Shown here one piece after another: positions 23,083-34,200 of a DNA stretch of 64,000 nucleotides. The position numbers and the translations under genes are program-made. This DNA is from Perca fluviatilis. Its lineage: Eukaryota > Chordata > Actinopteri > Perciformes > Percidae. The stretch lies in assembly GCF_010015445.1 (NCBI RefSeq), contig NC_053133.1:23889922-23953921 (forward strand). Reading direction: 5' to 3'. Within the stretch, counting starts at the first letter, position 1, and each line of letters starts with the position of its first letter. The notes beneath the pieces were generated by a model that worked only from the letters and a program-made list of their open reading frames with translations, did no database searches and was not told where the DNA came from.

Positions 23083-25954
23083 CCTAGAACATTAACATGA
23101 AAGCAGTTTTCCTTTGCAATTTAAGAGGCGAGTGAGTTACATACAATAGTTTAAAGTTGAACCAAAAAGCATGTGTTCACAGTATGACATACACATACTA
23201 GTAAAAAATCCCATTTATCTAAAATGAAAAGTGTGGAACTTCCTGTATTTAAGAAGTATGTTTATGTCCTAGTTGCCAAGTATTACTACAATATCTGTCC
23301 CAACTTTCACTTTGGGGCTGTATTTACAGGTACAAGGGTTTTCAGGGACGATGTAGGCAGTCAGACATCAACATCTGATCCTTGTGAATATGTTGACGAG
23401 TATTGAAAGCCACAGTGTGTCCTTTGGGGGAGCTGTCTATGAAAAGTGCAAGTGCTAGGAACAGACTGGAAACACATTACATGTACCAAATGTGCATTTC
23501 AAAACTGATGTCGGACAAGGCGGTATTCTGCACATGTCCAACATTATTTAAGATGATTTAAGCACAGCGAGGCATTAAAGGAATGCAGTTTGATCGCTTG
23601 GCTTCATGTTTTTGTACTCTCTCATTGAGTTTTATCAGGCGGGAGGCTCTGTGCACAATGGTAGTGTTGTGGCATTGCTGCTGATGCCCCCTGAATGCCC
23701 ACAGTGGCAGCGGAGGTTTAAAGAGTGCACTCAAAGGACCCCTCTGATCAAAGGAGCATTTCATCTGTGAATTCTGCTGCTGCGTCCAATGCCAGAGACA
23801 TGTTATGATGGAGATCTGATGCTAAGAGACTGACAGCAAAGTCTCTGATGACCCCTCTGTACAACGCAAGAGAGAATTACCAGGGAAATAACAAGTACAG
23901 GACAGAATACAGTGCATCCATAAAAAGGAAAATATGAATTATACTGCGGTTAAACATTAGACACTAGGTGGTTAGGTGTACCATGTGTGTACTAATATTG
24001 TGTTTTTCCACTTTAATTTAAAGTGAAAAAAACCTTTATATGTTATTGGTTGTAAATGTGTAGTATTTGTCTGCACTTGCTTTGATGTGTCAGCCTGTGG
24101 GAGTTGAATGGTTGAACACTTTCAAAGCGTTTGCTTGACCCACCTACAGTACAAGTATTAAAAGAAATAATCTGTTATATAGTTATGTTTAAGCTCTTTA
24201 ACTGATGTCTTTTTTATTTCACACTTCACTGGGTGCTTCAGCTAATTCATTTTCACGTGCATACAATTGGAGGACTTGTCCACACACATTCAAATAATTT
24301 CCCTGTTTGGTAAATGCCCATATCTTTCTATGAAACGCAGGCTGTACTTTAATACATTTCAATCTCAGGACCAAGATAACCCTGATGACATCACCAGAGT
24401 TATTTTGTCAAGTTTCTAAAAGCTATCTCCAGAGATACAGACGACATTTATGCAACTGTTTTCAAAAGGCTCCCCATAACCAGTAAACTGATGTTCCCCT
24501 TTAAACATAAGCCAATAATCTAAATTAACATCATTTTTAATGTTCGATACAGATCGGATCATGGTGACACATTTTACTGTACTTGATGATCATAACCCAT
24601 ACACGATCTGCAGAAAAAAACATTGCTTTTGGAGAAAACGTTTTGTGTTCCTTGTATAACTAACTGTGTGAACAAAATGCCTAAATTGTAGATTTAAATA
24701 TAAAAATACAAAACTACATGTTTTCAGAACAGGCAACAGTGCAACAGAAAAGCAAGATAATAAAGTGACTCTAAAGATTTCTGGACACATGAGCAACAAG
24801 TCATCCATCATTGACCCCGAGCTGAAGAGGTGATAGTTCAGCCACAGTTAACCTTATTGGCTTCAATTGTTCCCAGGTGCAATCAAGCACAGTCAGATTC
24901 CCCCGAGGGCAACGACACACATCGCCGGGGTCACTCTACACCTACTTCACTTCCTGCCCCAGTGCATTATGGAGGAGATCTTGTCACTGCCGACATGTGA
25001 AGTCGATTGTGGAGTTAGAGTCAGGTTGAAATTCCTCTCAATCAGCATTTGTTCTCATCAGTTATGTAAACACATTTGGTTTGGGGGGGAAATTTCACAC
25101 CATCCATCAGAATTTTTTAAAAGCACATGTGATACCAACATCGACAGTTTGTAACACAGAACTGAATCTTTGCTTATAATTTAGTTCAACAACCAAATTT
25201 GGTCTAAGCTCTGTTTGTTTTGTTCTTTGGATAATAATAATAAAAAAAAGACAATTAATTTCTAAAGACAAATTGTGCGGTAATTTGACAAAGAGTAGAT
25301 TAGACTATTATGTCAAAATATAGGTGCTTTAAGTAAAAGAAAAATAACTTGTAAAAAACACAATAATAAATTGTGGTTTGATTGATTCAATTTTGAAGTT
25401 TGCTTTCATTTATTTATGGTTCTTGTGTCTTGTGTTTCCATCACTCTAAATGTATCCGTCAGTTGCTGTTGCTTCCACCCCTCATGGCAAGCCCAGGATG
25501 GATAATGTATAATGAATGAGGTTTTCAAGCTTTCATGAATGTATTTCTGATTTTGGCAGCTCCATGACAAATGTCATTAATCAACAAGCAGGTTAATAAA
25601 TCAACAGCAGCATTCTAACTGTATCATTGCTGCACATGCCCTAAACCGGAACTTTACTATTCCAAAACCATGACATATGTGTGTACAGACTGTGGGCACT
25701 GGAGTGTAGAGTGTGATGGTGCTTGAGTGTTTTTTTTCAGCTTAACTGCCCATGAAACAGCATTGTTAATCTTTGCTGCTTTGGTGGTTGTGTCCTTCCC
25801 TCCAGATCAGTGGACACTGGAAAACAAATTATCCCAACGCACTACATTTATTTAGTTCAACCAAAGTCCAACTTTATAAACAGGCAACATGCTTATGCTC
25901 TCCTCTAAATCTGCACCTACGTTTTATCACCAAAACAAAAGTATTGGTTTGAGG
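23083..25954. other. No gene seen
   Basis: AT-rich sequence without identifiable repeats. Frames of up to 95 codons (for example 24867-25154) carry no recognisable domain. Confidence 0.5.
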
Positions 25955-25971
25955 TAGGGCTGGGTAATATA

Positions 25972-27193
25972 CACTCGCCTAAAGGATTATTAGGAACACC
26001 TGTAAGATTTCTCGTTAATGCAATTATCTAATCAACCAATCACATGGCAGCTGCTTCAATGCATTTAGGGGTGTCGTCCAGGCCTAGACAATCTCCTGAA
26101 CTCCAAACTGAATGTCAGAATGGGAAAGAAAGGTGATCTAAGCAACTTTGAGCGTGGAGTGGTTGTTGGTGCGAGATGGGCTGGTTTGAGTTTTTCCCAA
26201 TCTGCTCAGTTACTGGGATTCTCACCCACAACCATTTCTAGGGTTTACAAAGAATGGTCTGAAAAAGGAAAAACATCCAGTATGTTGCAGTCCTGGGGGG
26301 TGAAAATGCCTTGTTGATGCTAGAGGTCAGAGGAGAATGGGCCGACTGATTCCAGCTGATAGAAGATGAACTTTGACTCAAATAACCACTCGTTACAACC
26401 GAGGTATGCAGCAAAGCATTTGTGAAGCCACAACGCGAACAACCTTGAGGCGGATGGGCTACACCAGCAGAAGACCCCACCGGGTACCACTCATCTACAC
26501 TTAAAATAGGAAAATGAGGCTACAATTTGCACGAGCTCACCAAAATTGGACAGTTGAAGACTGTAAAAATGTTGCCTGGTCTGATGAGTCTCGATTTCTT
26601 TTGAGACTTACAGATGGTAGAGTCAGAATTTGGCGTAAACAGAATGAGAACATGGATCAGTCATGCCTTGTTACCACTGGGCAGGCTGGTAGTGGGGGTG
26701 TAATGGTGTGGGGGATGTTTTTTTGGCACACTTTAGGCCCCTTAGTACCAATTGGGCATCGTTTAAATGCCACAGCCTACCTGAGCATTGTTTCTGACCA
26801 TGTCCATCCCTTTATGACCACCATGTACCCAGCCTCTGATGGCTACTTCCAGCAGGATAATGCACGATGTCACAAAGCTCCAATAATTTCAAATTGGTTT
26901 CTTGAACATGACAATGAGTTCACTGTACTAAAATGGCCCCCACAGTCACCAGATCTCACCCCAATAGAACATCTTTGGGATGTGGTGGAACGGGAGCTTC
27001 GTGCCCTGGATGTGCGTCCAATAAATCTCCATCAACTGGAAGATGCTATCCTCTCAATATGGGCCAACATTTCTAAAGAATGCTTCCAGCACCTTGTTGA
27101 ATCAATGCCACGAAGAATTAAGGCGGTTCTGAAGGCGAAAGAGGGTCAAACACGGTCTTAGTAGGGTGTTCCTAATAATCCTTTAGGTGAGTG
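25972..27193 (+). mobile_element. Tc1/mariner transposon, full length (1222 bp)
   Basis: The terminal inverted repeats begin CACTCGCCTAAAGGATTATT on the left and, read inwards on the other strand, CACTCACCTAAAGGATTATT on the right, with one mismatch over about 29 bp. TA flanks both sides (25970-25971 and 27194-27195), the obligatory Tc1/mariner target duplication. The single gene between the repeats is a broken transposase. Length, short repeats and TA insertion all fit the superfamily. Near-identity of the ends suggests a fairly recent insertion. Confidence 0.96.
26120..27161 (+). pseudogene. Tc1/mariner transposase, broken (DD36E spacing)
   Basis: The enzyme would cut and rejoin the element by a DDE reaction. 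The N-terminal part (26120-26317) holds the helix-turn-helix DNA-binding region, with LSNFERG, SQSAQLLGF and TTISRVYKEW. A frameshift near 26295-26310 moves the remainder to another frame. In that frame TGA at 26367-26369 and TAA at 26502-26504 are further breaks. The catalytic half is open from ATG at 26514: the first Asp is in WSDESRF (residue 24 of this frame), the second in FQQDNARC (115), and the Glu in TPIEHLW (152). Thirty-six residues separate the second Asp and the Glu, a spacing described for the Incomer-type DD36E group rather than classic DD34E Tc1. The breaks make autonomous activity very unlikely. Confidence 0.93.
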
Positions 27194-27827
27194 TATAGCA
27201 ATATTATATTGATATTGTGATATGAGACTAGATATTGTCATAGATTTTGGATATTGTAATATGGCTTAAGTGTTGTCTTTTCCTGGTTTTAAAGGCTGCA
27301 TTACAGTAAAGTGATGTTATTAACCCTAACTTACCGGACTGTTCTAGCTGTTTTATTTGCCTTTAACCACTTAAGTCATTATAGCCACATATTGATGATT
27401 ATTTATCTAAAATCTAATTGTGAAAATATTTTGTTAAAGCACCAATTGTCAACCCGACAATATTGTCGCAATATTGACATTAAGGTATTTGGTCAAGAAT
27501 ATCGTGATACTTGATTTTCTCCATGTTGCCCAGCCCTAGTTTAAGGGTCAAAATCTGCTGGAAGATGCCTCTAAAATTGGACAAAGTAAAACCTACAGCA
27601 GTCTAGATATGATCTTTTCCATGTATAAAGTCAGACTAGTGCTGCATGGCAGGCGCCCGCACAGCAGGATGCATTGGGATGTTCTGTGCTGAAATACCCA
27701 TTTGTTAACTTTAAAGTGCTCATATTATGCTTTTTGGCTTTTCCACTTTCCTTTATTGTGTTATATATCTTTTTGTGCACGTTATAGGTTTACAAAGTGA
27801 AAAAGCCCAAAGTCCACCCCAAAGGGA

Positions 27828-27992
27828 AAAAAGGGAAGTTCTCCGCGCTTCTGCAGACCAAAACAATCCGGTGATAACCTCTGATGAAGATGTGATCTTA
27901 CATCGAAACGTTAGTCACTGTTATGCACCTTAACTAATAAAACCATCAAGTAAGAAGACATCTGTGTTGCACCGGCAATTTTTTTGCTATTT
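27828..27992 (+). mobile_element. Retroposed 165-bp insert, Penelope-like candidate
   Basis: The 15-mer TCCACCCCAAAGGGA is present on both sides (27813-27827 and 27993-28007), a perfect target-site duplication within the host repeat. The insert contains a hammerhead-ribozyme fold (27870-27929) followed by TTAACTAATAAAACC and ends in a T-rich GGCAATTTTTTTGCTATT. Hammerhead motifs with a very short helix III occur in Penelope-like retroelements and some related retroposons, hence the tentative assignment. No reverse transcriptase or GIY-YIG frame is present, so this is a short truncated or non-autonomous copy. Confidence 0.68.
27870..27929 (+). ncRNA. Hammerhead ribozyme candidate (self-cleaving RNA)
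   Basis: Core CTGATGA lies at 27881-27887 and GAAA at 27905-27908. Helix II is GATGT (27889-27893) paired with ACATC (27900-27904), closing a GATCTT loop. Helix III is two pairs (A27908-T27915, C27909-G27914) around GTTA. The GTC cleavage triplet is 27914-27916, with predicted cleavage after C27916. Helix I pairs ATAAC (27874-27878) with GTTAT (27920-27924) and GGTG (27870-27873) with CACC (27926-27929). G27925 is bulged, and a small internal loop (C27879 against C27918, T27919) lies next to the core, where natural hammerheads make loop-loop contacts. One extra A (27888) lies between the core and helix II. A comparable extra A is known in a chrysanthemum viroid hammerhead. The fold is read by eye and activity is not shown. 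Confidence 0.72.
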
Positions 27993-28227
27993 TCCACCCC
28001 AAAGGGACTTACCATCTCCAACAGAAAACACTGTTCACAAACTGCTCCAAACAGCTCTATTGTAGTCCAGCCTTTACTTCCGTGACGAACGTGCGTCACT
28101 TTGTAACACACGTTATAATGCTCGCCTAGCTGCTAGCATGGCACGCCCTCATACTCTGCAACTGACTAAAAGTACTAGCAGTACTTACTGCGCGTGTGCG
28201 ACTCCCAACAAAGAACAGAAGCTACTT

Positions 28228-28372
28228 CAGACCAAACCATTTCAGATTTGCGTCGGGCGCAAGAGTCATTTATCCCGCCGTTATAATAGCAATAGCGCCC
28301 AAGATCCGCCCACAAAGCTACTTGCTTTTCACGTTTGATACTTGCGTTTTAGATCTTTAAAATAGGGCCCAA
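28228..28372 (-). repeat. Truncated minus-strand copy of the 37076-37840 MITE
   Basis: Read on the minus strand from 28372, it starts GGGCCCTATTTTAAAGATCT and continues with AAACGCAAG, then CGCCCGACGCAAAT-type sequence. This corresponds to the left end of the element at 37076, which reads GGTCCTATTTTAACAATCTA. Only one end is present. Confidence 0.55.
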
Positions 28373-29643
28373 AGTGTTGTAATTTACCTTTTTTGTTGTA
28401 TCTATCTTCTCTCAGTCTGCCTTGTCTACTTCTACATCAGTAAGTGACTTCCACTGCCACAGAAGGGGGGGGGGGGGATCTGTGCTGTGTATGTGTAGGA
28501 AGACAGAGCTGTAATGCAGTGAAAGAGGAGAAAAGAGTCGAGAGAAATTGGTGCTGTGGTGTCTGCAGTATTGTAAATGATGAGAAAAATGCTTTTGAAG
28601 ACGATACTCCATTTCACATGTGAACAATGCCCATCCAAAAAATATGGTGTTTGCTGGATTATATGCCTTTATCTGATCCACAAGAACACAAAAAAATTCA
28701 AAATACCCCGCACCAAGGACAGCACATATTGCTATCATACAAATGCTTATTGTCTATTGACAGGGACATCATGGTTGTTATTTCTAAGGACAGAACACAT
28801 AAGCAGTTGACTGAGTTTCCACATGACCGCCATCAATAGTTCTTATTCCAGCCAGAAACATTTCCAAACTGAATTTGGTTCTGCCAACAAATGCTCTTGA
28901 GCAAAGTGTTGCAAGGCTTAATATGTGTGCCTTGGCAACAGTGCCGTATCACACTTTATGTATGTTCAAAAGTAAAGCTACACTGATGATGACTCACCAT
29001 GGAGCACACATTGCTCCCATACTCCACTGCATTGACTCGCAATTAAATAGGGAATCACATTTAAGATTCTTCTCATTACGTTCGTAGTAGGTAGTTCATA
29101 TCCCTGCAGAAATCCAAAAATACAATAAAATAATAAATCCCTTTCCAGGGAGATTAAAAAAATTATTCTTAGACCTGCGCAGTAGTTTTATTGCGATGAA
29201 ATGAAAATCAAGATGTATTTGCTACTGTTTAAGTTACAAGCATGATACCCCTGGATGACTGATCTATACAAGCATGCACGGTCCTCTATTATTTATCAAA
29301 GTAACCAATTACTACACAATGAAATGATTAAGGATACAATTCAACTGCACACAAATTGGTCTATATTTAACTTAACAGGCATCAGTGTAGGTGTCAGAAC
29401 AACCCTTGCAGGGTGGGATCACTTGTGGAAAAAAATCTGTCATGATGACGGATACCAGCTTAGTCTCCACACAGATGTGATAAATTTCCTTGCAGTGCCA
29501 AAATAAGGACCTGTTCAGGACTCCACTGCAAAACACTAACATGCCTGGCTCCAAGCTGCATCACTGACTTATTGATGAAATATCTAGTGACAAGACCCAT
29601 GTCCTCTTACTAAGGTCCTTTTCCTTGCTGTAAATGAATAACT
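28373..29643. other. No gene seen
   Basis: Mixed AT-rich sequence with a G-run at 28467-28477. Overlapping frames on both strands (for example 28412-28738 minus) show no protein family. Confidence 0.5.
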
Positions 29644-30205
29644 GAGGCTGGCTTCACACTGGCTGCGTCGCGTGAGCGTGTCAGCTGCGTGGCGTGTCCG
29701 TTTTTATTTCGGCTCCCATGTTAACAGGTTAGAGCTTGCACGCGACACGCAAGCGTGTTGGAAGCTTTTCCAGGAAAAAGAGAATGGGAAAAGATGTTTA
29801 TATATGTCATTTTGACACAAATACATTTAATAAATGACATTTTGATGTTTGAAAGTCTCTAGGTTTTGACATAAATGCAGATATAAATGTAATTTAAAAA
29901 GATAATAAATACTTTTTCAAATATTGCACCTGTCACTACAGAACGAACTATTCTGTAGGCTATTTTGCCGCCAATACTGCCGACGTTGTCTTTGCTGTAA
30001 TCAAATCAGTATATATTTATGTTTAACATGAAGTATACTACTGCTTGAGCGCAGTTTATCAATGGGAAACCTACATGTGTACAGACAAGGCTAGCAGCAG
30101 CAGCTCCGCATCAGACACGTTTCTGGTGTGCAAAGACATAGAAAAATCCACGCAGCCGCCACTGCAACTGAAACGTCACACTCAAGCCACGCAGCCAGTG
30201 TGAGA
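29644..30205. mobile_element. MITE with CACACTGGCTGCG inverted ends
   Basis: TCACACTGGCTGCGT at the left (about 29654-29668) is mirrored by ACGCAGCCAGTGTGA at the right (about 30189-30203). Several CACGC/GCGTG blocks inside the left end (GCGTGAGCGTG, ACGCGACACGC) give it strong subterminal self-complementarity. The left tip GAGGCTGGCT extends further than the right, which appears clipped. It has no coding capacity. The superfamily is not determined. Confidence 0.6.
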
Positions 30206-30299
30206 GAATGTGTTGCAACGGCTACTGTTTTTGACATGCCTGGCAGTGTGGTTCTATGCATGGCAAAGTCGGTGTGTCGCTCTGATGGTCGGTCCACTG

Positions 30300-31270
30300 C
30301 TTTGGCGCAGCCTGAAATATTTGGACAGCTATCGCATGGATTTTCTCGAAGTTCTGTACAGACATTCATGTTACACAGAGGATAAAGCCTGCTGATTTTA
30401 GTGATCCCCTGACTTTAAGAGTGAGCATGAGGTTGTTTTTAATAAAATATCTTGGTAACTATTGAATGGATTGTCATGGAATTTGGTACAGATACCCATG
30501 ATGCCCTGAAGATCCTAATGGCTTTGGTGATTTCCAGAGTTCTCGTATAAGGTCACCTGCTGGTCCACATTTTCATTAATTCATTAAAATATTGTATCCC
30601 CTTCTTGATGGATTGGCACTAAATTCATGAACCCTATGTTAATACCTTGATTTGAGGTTGACAGTTGAGGCTTAGAGTGACATATCTTAACAGCTAGTGG
30701 ATGGAATATCATGAAAGTTGCTACAACCATCAGGATCATAATCCCTTTAGGATGGACTGTTGTTCCATGTTTCATCTATCACCATCACTTGATCAACATT
30801 TTAATTAGTACAATGCTTTGGACATTGTCATCAGTTGTGGCCAGCCTAGCTCAGTTGGTAGAGCAGGTCACATATATGGAGGTTTACTCCTCGAAGCGGC
30901 AGCCGTGGGTTCAACTCTGACCTGCAGCCCTTTGCTGCATGTCATTCCCCCTCTCTCTCCCCTTCATCTGTCCTGTGGAAATAAAGGTCTAAAATGCCCC
31001 AAAAAATAATATTTAAAAAAAATAAGACATTGCCATCAGTCTCAGTTGTACACTGTATTTGGTGCTAATTAGCAATTGCTAGCAGGCTAACACACAAGGT
31101 AAACATACCTGCTGAACTTCAGGATGTTAGAATTGTCATTGTGAGCATGCTGGCATGTTGTGTTTAGCATTACGCTCAGTGCACCACTGTGTACAGCCCC
31201 ACAGCATGGCTGAAACGTCTTAAAGTTTTCATGTGTAAAATGTCTAACTATTTTATCATTACAACCTTGC
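30300..31270. repeat. Degenerate tandem repeat (about 130-bp unit) hosting a SINE
   Basis: The motif TGGATGGATTGTCATG-AATTTGGTACAGA, in altered forms, occurs around 30335, 30463, 30605 and 30697. Each is followed by an ACATTCATG- or ACCCATGAT-like block and a GATCCCCTGA- or GATTTCCAG-like block. This array type is dispersed in fish genomes. Units are diverged and of uneven length. The SINE at 30835-31025 splits the array. Confidence 0.5.
30835..31025 (+). mobile_element. tRNA-derived SINE, plus strand, with 14-bp TSD
   Basis: The tRNA-like head has A-box CTAGCTCAGTTGGTAGAGC and B-box GGTTCAACTCTG. The body continues CCTTTGCTGCATGTCATTCC, then a CTCTCTC run and a GGAAATAAAGGTCTAAAATG tail ending in A-rich DNA. 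GACATTGTCATCAG (30821-30834) and GACATTGCCATCAG (31026-31039) flank it and differ at one base. The body matches the minus-strand SINE at 1427-1602, so both belong to one family, mobilised by a LINE partner in trans. Confidence 0.88.
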
Positions 31271-34200
31271 ATTTTTACTTGAATAAGTAGTCATATTTGC
31301 CTTATCGCAATTAATAAACTGGATATTTTTCTTTGGATGGATCTCGAAAGGCCAGCAGTTTGTGTCAATATAGGCTGGAAAATGGTTGAAATAGTCTATT
31401 TATTCAGTTGTCACGAAACTCTATTTCCTTGGGGTTTTTATATCTGCAGTGTCCAAAATGGATCCTCAAACATTCAGTGACTGTCAGTTCATTCCATTAT
31501 GATGTGTCTACATATGTAGAGCCAAAGCTCTTTGGTCGGACTGCTTACTGAATGATTAATATTCCTCTGGATGACAAGGGTAAACAGAATGAACTTGTCT
31601 GTGATGGCAGTTCCCAGCCTTAGGACAGTCAGACATGGATAGCTGTGCTGACAAAATACCCTTAATCCTCATCCCTTTAGATTAGGGAAACAATGTTTAC
31701 AACAGGAAAGGGCAAAAAAAAAAATGACAGCTGACCTGACAGAGAGCCAACTTGAAAATTGCTTTCGCAGTTAAAGTATCCATTCACATAAAGTATTGAC
31801 CTTAGATGATAGGTCGGCTTAAATGTTCTTGTTTAATCCTACACCGGCAAAAAAAAGGGTCACATTAATGTAAATGTGCATTTTGTATATTCAACCCAAT
31901 ATTCATCTGACATTTTTACCTAGTCGCACTTCCAGTTAGAGTAGAGGTATTACGTCCAGTTTGTTGCTCAAGGGCACAGTTACAAAGAACTCTGTCTGTT
32001 TCACAATAGAGCAAGGCCATTATGCCATTAAGCTCTGTTGGAAATTATTTCTTTTTTTGGAGCACCCATCATGAGTGTGCATTTCTAAGGCGCACCACAA
32101 AAGGTTTTTCAGGAGACAAAAAGTAACAGTGAGCCATAGCTCTTTATACGTTATAAAGGAAATTAAATCTTAGTTTGAGGAAATAAGCCACTTTCTACTT
32201 GTATAAAGGGCAAAAATCAAAGTTAACCTGCCTTGCAAACTAGTTTTAAGTCTTTGATATTAATCTTTACTCCATCCCTGTCATCCAACCCTACTCTTTC
32301 ATTTAAAAAACATTGAACTAGTTTATATTCAGGGCCGTATAACCACATAAATCTGCATGTTTGTAAGTAAGTCAAGATAAGTGGTCTCTTTTCATATATA
32401 TGATGTTTTTTACTTTACTTTGTCTGCATTTCAGTGTCTTTTATAGGCAAGTGCATAACAGAATGATAAACAGCATATTAGTGTTGTGTTGTGGGAAAAA
32501 GGACAGGGCCTCATAGAGAGTAAGGGCACAAAAAAAGAACATTGGCACCCAAGAGCGTAGTTCATTGTAATGCTAAGTAGGAAGCAGGAGCGATTCTGCC
32601 TGTGTTTATCTGCTGGGCAAAAGTTATCACACCCGGTTACTTCAGCTTAGAGCCATTCATAGCATGCATTTTCAAGTGCGACTGATCTAGCCCCACGCCA
32701 AAGGTTACACAGTTCAGCAAAACCTACTTGTAAAATGCAAATGCTGAATAAGAAATTAAAAACGAGACTGTAGCGGATAGATAAGGCGCCACTCGTCAGA
32801 TTCTGCAGGTCGGACTGAAATTCTTGTCAGGAATTTGTATTGTAACGTGATGGCTTTTGTGTGTAATGCTGGGGTTTGAAGGACTCTTGTGTGAATGCAC
32901 AAACCTCCCACCACAATAAGCAATTTGATACACTTGTTCCAGAGGATTTCACCTACAGTAGGAACAACAACATGCTGGTCTGCTTGGTCAAGGACAGGCA
33001 ACACTTTTATACTTTTTAAACAATTGATTGTTTTCAGCATACCAACAACAACAAAAAGAGCAACAGACATACAATGCAGGGAGAACAAGACGAGGCCCAG
33101 GGACATGGAGGATTACTTAGGGTAGCAAAGATGTAATTGAAAATAGGAAGATCATGTTTCCGCCCAGATCTGTTTCAGGAAAATCTGGACTAAATGTCTC
33201 TAAATAATGTATTTCTAATCTTCCTAACCAAAAAAATGCTATTAGGGTTTGTTTTTTTCTTCTATTGCATGAGGTCAAGAGTTTGCTCATGTGTATTTGT
33301 GTATGCGAAGATGTGTGTGTGAATTGGAGAGCGATTATAGTGCTTGTGTGTGTCATTTCTGCTGTCATTTTTTTATCTTTTAATCCTAAATCAAATCAGT
33401 TCATCCCAATAGATATTTGGTGAGATCGACCATCATGTCTCTATCCCTTTACATGTTGCCTAGCAAGAAAAAAATATAGGGCACAGGAAAAAAAAAAAAC
33501 TCACAATAATATATGATGCTATTTGGGCCAGTGTCCAGTCCAACCACAGGGGTTTGTGTCCTGGTATTTCAACAACAAAGTGCAGCGCATGCACATGCTG
33601 CTAGACTGTCACCAATCCTGATTCGACCTCTGTATCTCTGTTTTTTTTTTTCGCTCACACACGTGCACAAAAACACACCTACCACTGCACTGCAGGTTAA
33701 CTTCATAATTTCTGGAAGAAAAAAACGAAACGCAGACGTGACACATCAAAGTTTCAGGGTGTACAAACAAGTTTTGCTGAGGCTGAAGGGGGAAACAAAG
33801 GACTTTGAGGTGTTCATAGACTTGCTTCTTGGAGGTTGATTGAATGCTTAGAAGATAAGCTCGGCGACATTAGATATCCCAGTGGGTAGAGGATGGGAGG
33901 TTAATCTCATTCTCCACGATGATGTATCCGAAGTGACTCTTTTTTTTTGCCAGTGGTATCGTTTCTGAACACTCCTTGGGGTTCCAAGGGCAAGGAAAGT
34001 GTCCATCGGAGCTGGTGCATTGATTGCTTCAAGATTTGATTAAACTCTCGGCTGTACTCCAAATGTAAGACAATAGCGTTGAGATTATCCCACCTTCTCT
34101 CCTCAGGTCAGACGTAATGCGGTTTAACGATATGGCTGTGCACTCTTCCAACGCCCTACCTCATCTAGGACATTTCTAGTTAGCTGTAGGCTTTGCTGAA

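Larger units (their letters stand above)
25955..27538. mobile_element. hAT-type MITE (about 360 bp) split by a Tc1 element
   Basis: The left end TAGGGCTGGGTAATAT and the right end ATGTTGCCCAGCCCTA are inverted copies with two mismatches. The 8-mers outside are GTTTGAGG (25947-25954) and GTTTAAGG (27539-27546), a hAT-size duplication with one substitution. Removing the Tc1 insertion and its TA leaves about 360 bp, rich in ATATTG/CGATATT-type repeats, with no coding capacity. This is an abundant type in fish. The Tc1 element entered at a TA near its left end and is therefore younger. Confidence 0.85.
27711..28180 (+). repeat. TTAAAG-ended fish repeat, 5' part, interrupted
   Basis: The repeat begins TTAAAGTGCTCATATTATGC, a start I recognise as that of an abundant percomorph MITE-like family. 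It continues past an insertion at 27828-27992 with CTTACCATCTCCAACAG and CTGCTAGCATGGCACGCCC. Near 28175-28225 the family sequence fades, and another fragment (28228-28372) follows. The matching inverted right end is absent, so this copy is truncated. It is non-coding. The start TTAA resembles a TTAA-target element, but the superfamily is not proven. Confidence 0.6.

Noticed and set aside
26238..26480. Minus-strand frame opposite the Tc1 transposase
   Set aside because: Shadow frame of the transposase gene.
30836..30925. Apparent plus-strand tRNA gene
   Set aside because: Same SINE family as at 1427, again with flanking duplication.
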